A stretch of 44,062 bases of DNA from Halonotius pteroides (lineage in GTDB: Archaea > Halobacteriota > Halobacteria > Halobacteriales > Haloferacaceae). Position 1 is the stretch's first letter. Every line of letters begins with the position of its first letter. Positions 1 to 8,121 of the stretch are shown here, piece by piece. The DNA lies in contig NZ_QMDW01000020.1 in the NCBI RefSeq assembly GCF_003605635.1, forward strand, positions 1 to 44,062, in the 5' to 3' direction. The translations under genes were made by a program, and so were the position numbers. The notes below the pieces were generated by a model. The model did no database searches. It saw nothing but the letters and a program-made list of their open reading frames with translations, and was not told the origin of the DNA.

Positions 1-267
1 ACGACAGATTGCGCGCAAATACGTCACTTGACGACTCAGTTCTGTATCGCATTCAGGGATTATTTCAAGGATTAAAACATAAATTATCTCTTCAGAATGA
101 GAAATATACTTCCGCACCGAAATAGTCAGTAAGCTGGTCAGAATCGGAGTGCTCACTAATATTTCAGCACAAGATCCAACTCGATTCGCCGAGAAATCGG
201 GATTTCGGCAGGTGTATCAAACTATCTATGAAAAACCTTCCAAGCGGAGGGGCGATCCCGACCCCCT

Positions 268-904
268 TGCTCAACTATTGATATTCTGTGTAACAACGCC
301 GGGGTGATGGCAATCCCACGGCAGGAGACTGAAGACGGCTTCGAGAAACAGCTTGGAGTGGATCACCTCGGCCATTTTGCACTGACCGGTCACTTGCTGG
401 AGCTGCTCGTTAATAACGACGACAAAAGCTGTATTGTCACCCACTCCAGTGGCGCACCTGAGGCCGGCGAAATAGATTTTGATAATCTCCACGGTAAAGA
501 ATCACAGTAAGTGGGCGGCCTATGGGCAGAGTAAACTGGCTAACCTACTGTCTGCCTACGAATTACAGCGACGGTTTGAGCCAGCAGATATTACCGATAT
601 CATTAGTGTTGCCTGCCATCTCGGCTACGCGGCCACGAACCTGCAGTATCGTGGTTCGGAGCAATCGGGCTCACGACTTCGGTTGGCGATAATAAGGATC
701 GCCAACGCTGTCGTCGCTCAGTCACCCGCAAAGGGTGTGTTGCCACTACTGTATTCAGCGACAGCTGCCGAGGTAACCGGTAGAGAGTACTACGGTTCGG
801 ACGGGTTCAAGAATATACGAGGCTATCCTACCGAGCAGACTTCTAACGATGCTTCATATGACGAAAAAACGCCGAAACGTTGTGGGAGACCAGTGTGGAA
901 TTGA
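268..904 (+). pseudogene. broken short-chain dehydrogenase/reductase (SDR)
   Basis: Remnant of a classical SDR oxidoreductase. The readable part begins inside the Rossmann fold with [11 protein letters not shown] (the NNAG motif) and continues with [13 protein letters not shown] and CIVTHSSGA (the catalytic-Ser strand). The frame then ends at a stop near 510. The next frame carries KWAAYGQSKLANLL, the YxxxK active site, followed by a normal C-terminal half, so there is a frameshift near 500-510. The N-terminal TGxxxGxG nucleotide-binding segment is missing: the 260 bases upstream are low-GC and show nothing recognisable. Both a 5' truncation and a frameshift argue against function. The original substrate cannot be told. 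Confidence is high that it is an SDR and that it is broken. Confidence 0.85.
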
Positions 905-1377
905 CTGACGTGAGCTACGCAAACACGCTTTGAGGTTTGCACCGAAGTCGGCGAGCGGACAACGATGCTGGTGGTATCTCGATGATCGATTAGCTTGCTT
1001 TCTTTGACTGATCGTCACATTGAGTCAGCCGGGATTATAGAATGGCAAGGTGAGTACACCCGGTTTTCGGTGAGGAACGAGTGTTCCGGGCGGTTCGGTC
1101 GGAATCGGGTGACGAACACGTAAATGATGAAACCGACATGGACGAGTGCATTCACGACACAATAGCATGGCCAGATATTCAACGTACTGGTGGGTTTCCG
1201 CTCCTCGACGTGGACGATGAACGAATGCTGTGTTTCTGCTTACTGGAGTACCGAACCCCATTGGCGGTGTTGTGGTCGGCGTTCACTTCATATCTATATT
1301 TCTATTAAGATGTAGTAGGACTGCTTCACTATCTTCGGCAAGTCTGAAGGAGATAACAGAGATGTCGCTCGGAAGTG
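905..1377. other. low-coding interval, no convincing gene
   Basis: About 470 bases between the dead SDR and the PHP gene. Several short open stretches exist on both strands, but none has haloarchaeal acidic composition or a family I recognise. One minus-strand stretch (about 1027-1217) reads FIVHVEERKPTS and then a hydrophobic run; it could be a decayed membrane-protein gene, but it has no start codon and an in-frame stop just upstream. Confidence 0.4.
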
Positions 1378-1380
1378 TTT

Positions 1381-1387
1381 TTTATAT
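1381..1387 (+). promoter_or_regulatory. TATA box of the PHP gene
   Basis: TTTATAT lies 20-26 bases before the ATG at 1407, the spacing expected for an archaeal TATA element driving a leaderless transcript. It is the main reason for choosing the 1407 start over the longer open frame that begins at 1230. Confidence 0.6.
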
Positions 1388-1406
1388 CAGTGGCTTCATC
1401 ATTCAT

Positions 1407-2195
1407 ATGTCATCCTCCATTGTTGCTGACCTACATTCACATACCACAGCCTCTGATGGTGCGCTCACAATTGAGGAAATCCCTACGGCTGCCACTGAGG
1501 CAGGCGTCAGCTGGGTTGCTACCACTGATCATGATTGTATCCACTCTGGAGTGGACAGCCCAATCACGACTATTGAGGGGGTCACTATCATCCGAGGGAT
1601 CGAACTTCGTGTCCAGACGGATACCCAGCAAATCGACCTCTTGGGATATCGTGTTGAATCTACAGAAGAGCTCACAAACGAGATCGCGCGACTGCAAGAA
1701 AACCGAGTTAACCGTGCTCGAAAGATAATCACCCGTGTCGAGGCAGAGATTGAACTTTCGCTAGATATCGACCCAAGCTCTGGAATTGGACGACCGCACA
1801 TTGCAACTGCCATTGCTGAAAGCGATGCGCCATACGATTACACAACGGCATTTGAGGAGCTCATTGGCGATGATTGCGACTGCTATTTTGCTAGAGATGT
1901 CACCGCGGTTGATCAGGGCATCAGACTCCTCAAAGACGCTTGTCCTGTCGTTGGATTAGCGCACCCGTTGCGGTACGATGATCCTGAATCCGCACTTGCG
2001 GTTACGGACAAACTTGATGCAGTCGAACGATACTATCCATACGGAACCGAGGTTAATACAAGCATAGTTGATCGTGCCATCGAGCGTAATAATCTACTCG
2101 TAACCGGTGGCAGTGATGCACACAACAAACGTCTTGGACAAGCTGGGCTATCCGAGTCACAGTTTGAGGAATTCAAGACGGAGCTCTACTCATGA
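1407..2195 (+). CDS. PHP-domain metal-dependent phosphoesterase
   Basis: Predicted 262-residue cytoplasmic PHP-family hydrolase, the fold of histidinol phosphatase and the DNA polymerase PHP domain. Metal ligands are visible in order: DLHSHTTASDG at residues 8-18, TTDHD near 40, GIEL near 65, GLAHP near 185 and GGSDAHN near the C-terminus. PHP proteins use two or three metal ions to hydrolyse phosphoesters; the substrate of this subfamily (TrpH/YciV-like length) may be 3',5'-nucleoside bisphosphates or short oligonucleotides, but that is inference. The start at 1407 is set by the TATA box and by the family's usual MxxxxDLHxHT beginning; the frame is open further upstream to 1230 but that part has no matching sequence. 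It stands alone in lower-GC DNA, suggesting an accessory copy. A second, different PHP protein lies at 36206-37018. Confidence 0.85.
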   Translation: MSSSIVADLHSHTTASDGALTIEEIPTAATEAGVSWVATTDHDCIHSGVDSPITTIEGVTIIRGIELRVQTDTQQIDLLGYRVESTEELTNEIARLQENRVNRARKIITRVEAEIELSLDIDPSSGIGRPHIATAIAESDAPYDYTTAFEELIGDDCDCYFARDVTAVDQGIRLLKDACPVVGLAHPLRYDDPESALAVTDKLDAVERYYPYGTEVNTSIVDRAIERNNLLVTGGSDAHNKRLGQAGLSESQFEEFKTELYS

Positions 2196-2480
2196 TCAAC
2201 GCTGTTTGAACCCAGAGTGTCACAGCGCGTTCTGCTCTCGGTTCCCCCGGCCACAACGCTACACGATCAAAGCCAGCGGGAGGGTGTTTCGAGACAGTCG
2301 TACAGGCCGACGGTCTCGGTGAAATCGGTGACAGCTGAGATAGCGGGTTCGGACGGTCGCCGTTGGGGAAGTTCTGAAACAGCCGGGTTACACGCGAATA
2401 CCCGTATGAACATTAAACACAGTCGTTCATAATACCGTTCATAGAAAGCGATTTACCACGCGAGTGAAACCCACAACTGT

Positions 2481-3620
2481 ATGCCCCGCAACAGGCGATC
2501 GGCGAATCGGCGAACATTTGTTAAAACAGCGGGAGCGGCTGGCATCGTTGGCCTCGCAGGGTGTATGGGCGATAGCGAGGGCGGAGACGGCTCCAGTAAT
2601 GATGTGGACGGCAACGGCGGGACGGTAGGCGATTCGGACGGCGGTCCGACCGAGGTCAGTTGGGTTATGAACCCCGCCGAAGAGGAGATCGATATTCAGG
2701 TTCAGTATCAGCCCCTCTTCGAGTACATCGAGTCCGAAGTCGATGTGGAGATCGTCGGTCAGCCGACAGCGAGCTATTCTGCGACGGTACAGGAGCTCCG
2801 GCGCGCGGCGGAAGGCGACCGGGTTCTCGCTGACACCTCCCCGGGCGCAGTAGCACAAATCGGCGACGAGATCGATGTCACCGGAATGCGGGTCGCGTTC
2901 GGCGCCGAGCAGTACTTCTCGCTCATCACTACAACGCCGGACAGTGAGATTGAGTCGCTGAGCGACCTCAAAGACGAGACTATCGCCTCCGGCGCGCCAA
3001 CGTCCGTTTCGGGAACGTTGTTCCCGCTGTTGATGCTCAGAAATGCCGGCCTCGATATCGGTGGCGCACCAGGTACCAGTCCGGAGGACTTCGATCTCCG
3101 AACGTCTGACCATACGACCGCACGCGAACAGATGATCGGAAACGACTTGATCGCCGCGGCAGCGACCGGCGCGTTCTCGACAGCGGCACATGTTCCCCAA
3201 GAACAGTTCGACGAGATGTCACAGGACTTCGTTGATATTTCGGCGGAGTACGCTGGGGCCGGCGAGCGCGACCCTGAGCTCCAACTGCTCAGTGTTTCCA
3301 ATCCGATCCCACGTGCCCCGATCGTGGACAACGCAGACTGGGACGAACCACTCAAAACGGAGATACGCGAGACAATAATCAACGCGCCTGACGAGGCGTA
3401 CGCGTACGAATCCGAGGCCGACATTGCGGAGGCGCTCAACATCGATCCGGAGCTACTTGAGCGGGACGAGGAGAACCTCTCCGACAGCGAGCTCTCAGAT
3501 GTCCAGCTGGTTCAGGATCACGGCCTCTGGTTCAGTGGCGTTGTTGAGGCGACCCGCGAGGACTACGACCCCGTGGTTGAGCTCGGTCAGGCACTTGGAC
3601 TCGACTGGGGCGACCTGTAA
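2481..3620 (+). CDS. phnD: phosphonate/phosphate-type ABC transporter substrate-binding lipoprotein
   Basis: 379-residue extracellular binding protein of the PhnD/PtxB family that feeds the PhnC-PhnE permease encoded directly downstream. The N-terminus carries a twin-arginine motif (RRTFVK, residues 10-15), a short hydrophobic segment and a lipobox LAGC with Cys28, so it is probably folded in the cytoplasm, exported by Tat and lipid-anchored, as is usual in haloarchaea. A Ser/Gly/Asp-rich linker (about 30-55) precedes the binding domain, which starts at VSWVMNPAEEE. The PhnD-typical SLSDLKDETIASGAPTSVSG segment lies near 155-175. The true ligand (phosphonate, phosphite or phosphate) cannot be told from sequence. 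No C-P lyase or phosphite dehydrogenase gene is present nearby. phnC begins 26 bases after the stop. Confidence 0.92.
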   Translation: MPRNRRSANRRTFVKTAGAAGIVGLAGCMGDSEGGDGSSNDVDGNGGTVGDSDGGPTEVSWVMNPAEEEIDIQVQYQPLFEYIESEVDVEIVGQPTASYSATVQELRRAAEGDRVLADTSPGAVAQIGDEIDVTGMRVAFGAEQYFSLITTTPDSEIESLSDLKDETIASGAPTSVSGTLFPLLMLRNAGLDIGGAPGTSPEDFDLRTSDHTTAREQMIGNDLIAAAATGAFSTAAHVPQEQFDEMSQDFVDISAEYAGAGERDPELQLLSVSNPIPRAPIVDNADWDEPLKTEIRETIINAPDEAYAYESEADIAEALNIDPELLERDEENLSDSELSDVQLVQDHGLWFSGVVEATREDYDPVVELGQALGLDWGDL

Positions 3621-3646
3621 GCGGCTTCGGTCCTTCGTTACTCCTC

Positions 3647-4447
3647 ATGAGCTATCTCAAAGTAGACGGTATTACGAAGCGATTCGGCGATGTTGTCGCG
3701 CTAAACGACGTGTCATTCGAGGTTCCAGCCGGTGAGTTCGTCATCGTCCTCGGCGTCTCTGGCTCCGGGAAGTCGACGCTTCTCCGGACGATGAGCGGAC
3801 TGCTCTCGCCGACGGAGGGAGAAATTCAGATCGACGGCCAGCCGATGATCACACCCCGACCGGAAGTGGCGATGATCTTTCAACAACACAACATCATCGA
3901 CGACATGTCCGCGTATTCGAACGCCCTCTCGGGCGGCATCAACGAGTTTGGATTCCTCTCAAGCGTGCTCCAGCTACAGGACGAATCCGAGAAACATCGC
4001 GCCCTCGACGCGTTGGACACGGTTGGACTGCTCAGCGAAGCCGAACAGAAGGCTCGCCGAATGAGCGGCGGGCAACAGCAGCGCGTCGGGATTGCCCGCG
4101 CGTTAGTTCAGCGACCGAACGTGCTTCTCGCCGACGAGCCGGTCGCAAGCCTTGACCCGGGAAGCGCACAGGACGTGATGGGATATCTCCGTAGCGCATC
4201 CAAGGAACGCGATCTGACGACATTTTGTAGCCTCCATCAAGTGAACATCGCACGAAAGTTCGGACACCGATTTATCGGGCTGAGAAACGGAAAAAAGGTG
4301 TTCGACGGCTACCGGGACGAACTGACGATCGATGTGATCGACGACCTCTACGGCGACATCGATACCGAGGGGATGTTTGTGAGCGGCAGCGGCGACACCA
4401 GAGGCACGGTCGACGATGCGCCGACAACCCAACCCGAACAGAGCTGA
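3647..4447 (+). CDS. phnC: phosphonate/phosphate ABC transporter ATP-binding protein
   Basis: 266-residue ATPase subunit. All ABC motifs are present: Walker A GVSGSGKST (residues 36-44), Q-loop at IFQQHN, signature MSGGQQQRVGIARAL near 138-152, Walker B VLLADEP near 160, D-loop SLDPGS, and the switch His in CSLHQV near 200. The insert between Q-loop and signature (NALSGGINEFGFLSSV) is typical of PhnC, which normally has NxLxGR here. The final 25 residues are a poorly conserved acidic tail rich in Asp, Thr and Gly. It would sit on the cytoplasmic face, powering PhnE. It lies in one operon with phnD upstream and phnE, whose likely start is 8 bases after this stop. Confidence 0.93.
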   Translation: MSYLKVDGITKRFGDVVALNDVSFEVPAGEFVIVLGVSGSGKSTLLRTMSGLLSPTEGEIQIDGQPMITPRPEVAMIFQQHNIIDDMSAYSNALSGGINEFGFLSSVLQLQDESEKHRALDALDTVGLLSEAEQKARRMSGGQQQRVGIARALVQRPNVLLADEPVASLDPGSAQDVMGYLRSASKERDLTTFCSLHQVNIARKFGHRFIGLRNGKKVFDGYRDELTIDVIDDLYGDIDTEGMFVSGSGDTRGTVDDAPTTQPEQS

Positions 4448-4454
4448 TCTATAC

Positions 4455-5540
4455 GTGACAACAGACACGACTGAATCCGACAAAACACGTGGTTCTGATC
4501 CGGCCCCTGAAGTAACTAATGTTTCGGATCGAATCGTCGAACAGTTCGAGAGCATCAAGCGAACGCGGCGACGACGAGCATTGGGGTGGACCGGCCTCCT
4601 CGGTTTCATCATATTTGTGACGATCCAGGCGTTCGCCGCAACCGAGCTTCTCGACCCTGACGCGCGGATCGGGACGCTTCTTGCGTCGCTAAACGAGTTC
4701 TTCCCGATCACGTACTATTTTGATGTCATCCCGTTTCTTGACTTCGGACGGTACATCTCGTTCATCCGCGACGCGAACCTGCTGTACGACCCCGAGATCG
4801 GCAGGCTTCTCTTCCAGTTGCCGCCGAGCGCGACCGACGTGTACGCGTTCTTCTTTACCGAGTTCGGGATCTTTCAGATCTTCGGCGAGGCGGGTATAAC
4901 GCTCGCGATGGGGTTTGTCGGAACCGTCGTCGGTTTCCCGTTCGCGCTGGTGTTTGGTACCCTCGGCTCGGGACGCGTCACCCCGTTCCCGTTCAATTTT
5001 ATTTTCCGCGGGACGATGTCGTTCATCCGAGCGGTTCCGGCGATCGTCTGGACGCTTATTTTCATCCCGTTTCTCGGGCTCGGTCCCGCCTCCGCGGCGC
5101 TGGCGATCGCGTTTGACACGATAGGAAACCTTGGGCGGTTGTTCGTCGACGAGCTTGAAGAAATTGAAGAGGGTCCGGTGGAGGCGATACGGACGACCGG
5201 TGCGAACAAACCGCAGATCGTGTTCTTCGGCATGTTGAGTCAGGTCCGAACCGCGTTCATCGGCTGGACGCTGTACGTTCTTGAGATTAATGTCCGAATC
5301 GCCGTCACCGTCGGGGTCATCGGCGCAGGTGGGCTTGGGTTTGTTGTGACCGCTCAACAAAATCTGCTTCAATTCACAAATATGATGGCGACGCTCATAT
5401 CTATTTTCCTCCTCATCATCTCCGTTGAACTGTTCAGCCAGCGGCTCCGGTCGCGGCTCCGTTCCGACGACGTGAAGATGGGACTCTGGGAACTCATCAC
5501 CGGGTTCCCGCGCCGCATGGCCACATCCGCGTTAAAATAG
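4455..5540 (+). CDS. phnE: phosphonate/phosphate ABC transporter permease
   Basis: Integral membrane permease of the PhnE family, about 361 residues from the GTG at 4455. An in-frame ATG at 4416 would overlap phnC by 32 bases; the N-terminus from 4455 (TTDTTESDKTRG) is acidic and haloarchaeal, so I prefer it. A cytoplasmic N-terminal segment of about 40 residues precedes a first membrane segment (GWTGLLGFIIFVTIQAF). The six-helix BPD core includes GITLAMGFVGTVVGFPFAL, AIVWTLIFIPFLGLG and an EAA-type loop around VEAIRTTGANKPQIVFFG that contacts PhnC. The last helix is near MMATLISIFLLIISVELF. It is the third gene of the phnDCE operon. The operon ends here and decayed tnpB sequence begins within a few bases. 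Confidence 0.9.
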   Translation: MTTDTTESDKTRGSDPAPEVTNVSDRIVEQFESIKRTRRRRALGWTGLLGFIIFVTIQAFAATELLDPDARIGTLLASLNEFFPITYYFDVIPFLDFGRYISFIRDANLLYDPEIGRLLFQLPPSATDVYAFFFTEFGIFQIFGEAGITLAMGFVGTVVGFPFALVFGTLGSGRVTPFPFNFIFRGTMSFIRAVPAIVWTLIFIPFLGLGPASAALAIAFDTIGNLGRLFVDELEEIEEGPVEAIRTTGANKPQIVFFGMLSQVRTAFIGWTLYVLEINVRIAVTVGVIGAGGLGFVVTAQQNLLQFTNMMATLISIFLLIISVELFSQRLRSRLRSDDVKMGLWELITGFPRRMATSALK

Positions 5541-5542
5541 TG

Positions 5543-6162
5543 GTGTTGACCGCTGGAAACAGGCAAACGGACAAACAACCCAGAGTTCACCTCGGGGAGT
5601 ATAGTCTATCACAGGGGGAGTACCACGTTCTACCGGAACAAAATCTCGCTTCCAACGGTCAACGGACAAGTTGAATGTGATCGTGAACGTCCAGCAGACA
5701 GTCCAACGCCATACGAGGAATCCGTTCTTCTGTGCGCCCACGAGTTTTGAACGAGTACACTCCAGTACGACCACGCAATCGGCGAGTTCTGCGTCCACCT
5801 CAAAACACCGAAAGAATGCATAGCCGGTGAAGCTGTTGGAATCGAAGGTTTAGATCACACCGAATACCAGACGCTCTTCGGGATCAACCTCGGTGTGAAC
5901 GGTCTTGCCGTTTCGGCAACGGGCACGTTCTGGAGTGGCGACGAGTGCGGCCACCGGATCTATGAGTTCGAGAAGCGTCAGATGGGGATACAACAGCGTG
6001 GCACACAAGCCGCTGATAATGCTGTGTTTCGACCTCGGAAATAAAAACGAGCACGGCGAAAACAGTATCTCCACACAGTCGCCAGCGAGACCGCTGGGGG
6101 GTGGCTGCCCACAAATGCGACGTGACTGTATTCAAAGATTCAGTCGATCACATCGAGAGGTC
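5543..6162 (+). pseudogene. decayed tnpB (IS200/IS605-type), 5' part
   Basis: N-terminal and middle part of a TnpB-type RNA-guided nuclease in ruins. Recognisable pieces, spread over more than one frame with internal stops, are VDRWKQ (about 5543), ISLPTVNGQVECDRERPADS, then INLGVNGLAVSATGTFWSGD (the first catalytic Asp region, normally DLGVN and here NLGVN), FEKRQMGIQQRGTQAADNA and KCDVTVFKDSVDHIER (the FED catalytic region, now FKD). The first roughly 90 codons expected for haloarchaeal TnpB are absent. The gene breaks at CGAGAG (6154-6159) and resumes at 9194, so an ISH3-family element entered here. Loss of the Asp and Glu catalytic positions, plus the stops, makes it inactive. Confidence 0.85.
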
Positions 6163-6421
6163 GTAGTTGGAAAGCAGGTTGCTAATCACCAGACAGCGGA
6201 GGGTTGGACATTATGTGTCAGATATCATAGTTGGTCGAATGTAAGATAGTATTTCCCATATCGTGTTTAAATTGAACAAACTACAATTTAGACGGTATAA
6301 TTACACCTCAGAGATTGTGATTTAAACTTCGAATTAATTTATATAATTTGTCGTATGAAAAATGTCGGAGTAGAGTGATTCAGACTGCTGTTTTCGAATG
6401 AGAGAACTGCTATCCAACTAC
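6163..6421. mobile_element. 259-bp MITE, copy A
   Basis: Non-coding low-GC element matched over its whole length, at the same 259-bp size, by 6874-7132. It begins GTAGTTGGAAAGCAGGTT and ends AACTGCTATCCAACTAC, which are inverted copies of each other apart from two bases, so it has terminal inverted repeats of about 17 bp. The flanks are CGAGAGGTC on the left (6154-6162) and GGAGAGGTC on the right (6422-6430), a target duplication of 8-9 bp with one mismatch. It lies exactly at the junction of tnpB and the ISH3-family element, so it probably arrived after that insertion. It carries no open frame, so a transposase must act in trans; the parent IS is not identifiable here. Confidence 0.85.
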
Positions 6422-6519
6422 GGAGAGGTCCACCACTGTCGATAGCGGATGTTGAATCGGTGGGTTCGGTGACTATCTGATCGTCGGGATGTCGTGAACA
6501 AGATCTTTTATCCTCGACA

Positions 6520-6553
6520 GTCGCTGTCGGCGGCGATCTGCCGCCGACGCGAC
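6520..6553. repeat. strong GC-rich hairpin downstream of the ISH3 transposase
   Basis: Arms GTCGCTGTCGGCGGC (6520-6534) and GCCGCCGACGCGAC (6540-6553) pair with one bulged base around a 5-base loop. It lies about 40 bases past the stop of the ISH3 transposase, inside the element, and could be its transcription terminator or a subterminal structure. Confidence 0.55.
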
Positions 6554-6782
6554 AGTGTCGCCACTCAATAGGGTCGCCGATTCTGGCGACAGCTATCGGA
6601 AGAACCGCTCGTCCAGTGCTTGATTCGCTGGAACGGATCGACGAGCGCCAAGCACTGTCCACGCTGCGCGGAGTACCATCTCGCAGAATTCGATGAACGA
6701 CCACTCCCAGAGGTGGCGGCCGCCGCGTCGCGGCGCCGCCACGTACTTCCAGTGAAGATATCGCCAGCTGTTCTGATAATGT

Positions 6783-8121
6783 CTAAGATAAATCTTTACC
6801 GGTTAAATACGTCCAGATATTCGGTTCGTCAATTGTAGCTAACCCACGTCGGAGATAATCTTTCAGCGTAGAAGTAGTTGGATAGCAGGTTACTAATCGC
6901 CAGACAGCGAAGGGACACATTTTATTTGTCAGATATCATAGCTGGCCGAATGTAAGATAGTATTACCAATATTGAGTTAAGATTGAACGAACATCAATTT
7001 AGGTGGTATAATTACACCTCAGAGATCATGATTTAAACAACGAATATAGTTATATAATTTATCGAATGAAAAATGCCGAACTAGAGCGGCTCAAGCTGCT
7101 GTTTTCGAATGAGAGAACTGCTATCCAACTACCAGCGTAGAAAGGTCAGGGACAAGACGGTACTTGAACCACTCAAGCAGTTGATCCCAGCAACCCTCAA
7201 CGGCGTTTAATTCGGGAAGCTTTGGCGGAAAATACCAAACTTCGACTTCATCTCCATGGACACACGAGACCGAACTGTCTCCGACAGTTTCGGTCTCTCT
7301 TGTACCACTGACGTGTTCCCAGAGATCCTTCGTGTAGAAGTAGGTTGCTCGATCCAGAAACACGACTAATTCCTCGCCAAAACGTTCCTTCAACGCTTCT
7401 AACAATCGAATACCGTGATCCGCGTTAAGATTTTCCTCTGTCCAGCAAAAGAAGCTGTCACCGTCGTTGGTGACAGCACCCAGTACTGTCACAGACTTCC
7501 AAGATGTGCTGACCTCAATTGTCGGATTTGAGCCAATCGGATACCACCCATTGCGCTGTACGGTTCCAACGCGCTTTGTAAACTGATCGACGACAGCAAC
7601 GGTCTTTTCACTCAATTCAGGGTGTTTTTTTCGACTGTGTTTTCAAATTCAGCCTTCTTTTCTGGATCAGCTTCATGATGTTGCGGCCGTGCTGTCCGCA
7701 AGGACAGCCCGGCCTGTTTTAGCAGCTCGTACGCGTACATTTCGTGGTACTCAACGCCATATTCTTCTTTGATATGATGGAGCAGCAATTTGCGTGACCA
7801 TGCTTGATGATCATAACCGAGTTCAGTCGGTGCTTGCTGCAGTTCTTCAAACAGCTGCTCACGCTCTTCACCCCCAATTTTTGCTGGGCCTCCTGGTCGA
7901 GGTTCGTCGTAAGGTGCCTCGTGTAACGGCTGTTCTTTGAACCGATCTAGCCAATTGCGGATCGTTTTCTCAACGACACCGTGCCGAGAGGCGAGCGTAT
8001 GCAGGTAATCGCCCTGCCTGCGACCAATTGCCGCGAGAACGCGTTCTCGCGGCTTCCCATCGGCCGTTTGCTCCTTCAATTCGTGGAGCTCGTCAAGCGT
8101 GATACCATCAAGCCGACCCAT
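6783..8121 (-). pseudogene. IS630-like transposase (orfA/orfB, tail cut by MITE)
   Basis: Minus-strand transposase in two overlapping frames. orfA (8121-7612, about 169 residues) has a helix-turn-helix region (LASRHGVVEKTIRNWLDRFK) and a second winged-helix segment. orfB (7615 leftward) has the catalytic half: VAVVDQF (first Asp), VVFLDRATYF (second Asp), LPELNAVEGCWDQL (Glu). The junction is an A7 run (complement of 7625-7631); a -1 slip there gives VEK-KHPELSEKTV, a continuous protein, so the two frames may be joined by programmed slippage as in other IS630 members. The C-terminus is interrupted at LVPDLSTL by MITE copy B. Beyond it the frame resumes as LKDYLRRGLATIDEP, then WTYLTGKDLS and a stop at 6783-6785. 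Reassembled length is about 356 residues. Confidence 0.88.
6874..7132. mobile_element. 259-bp MITE, copy B, inside the IS630-like transposase
   Basis: Second copy of the MITE, starting GTAGTTGGATAGCAGGTT and ending AACTGCTATCCAACTAC. It is flanked by a perfect 10-bp duplication CAGCGTAGAA (6864-6873 and 7133-7142). Deleting the element plus one duplication restores the transposase reading frame across the gap, which proves it is a discrete insertion. Same length and orientation as copy A. Shared internal landmarks are TCAGATATCATAG, GTAAGATAGTATT, GGTATAATTACACCTCAGAG and GCTGTTTTCGAATGAGAG. Confidence 0.92.

Noticed and set aside
1027-1217. Minus-strand open stretch with FIVHVEERKPTS
   Set aside because: No start codon, upstream in-frame stop and no clear family; a superficial likeness to FLVHVWERKRTS near 9530 could be chance.
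1230-1406. Longer 5' end for the first PHP protein
   Set aside because: Would start upstream of the TATA box at 1381-1387, and the extra residues do not resemble the family.
4689-5372. 227-codon minus-strand frame inside phnE
   Set aside because: Extremely Arg/Glu/Asp repetitive shadow of a hydrophobic permease in GC-rich DNA; no motif.
6422-6592. Additional small gene between MITE copy A and the ISH3 transposase stop
   Set aside because: The stretch is the 3' non-coding part of the ISH3 element including a hairpin; open frames there are antisense to, or read through, the transposase tail.
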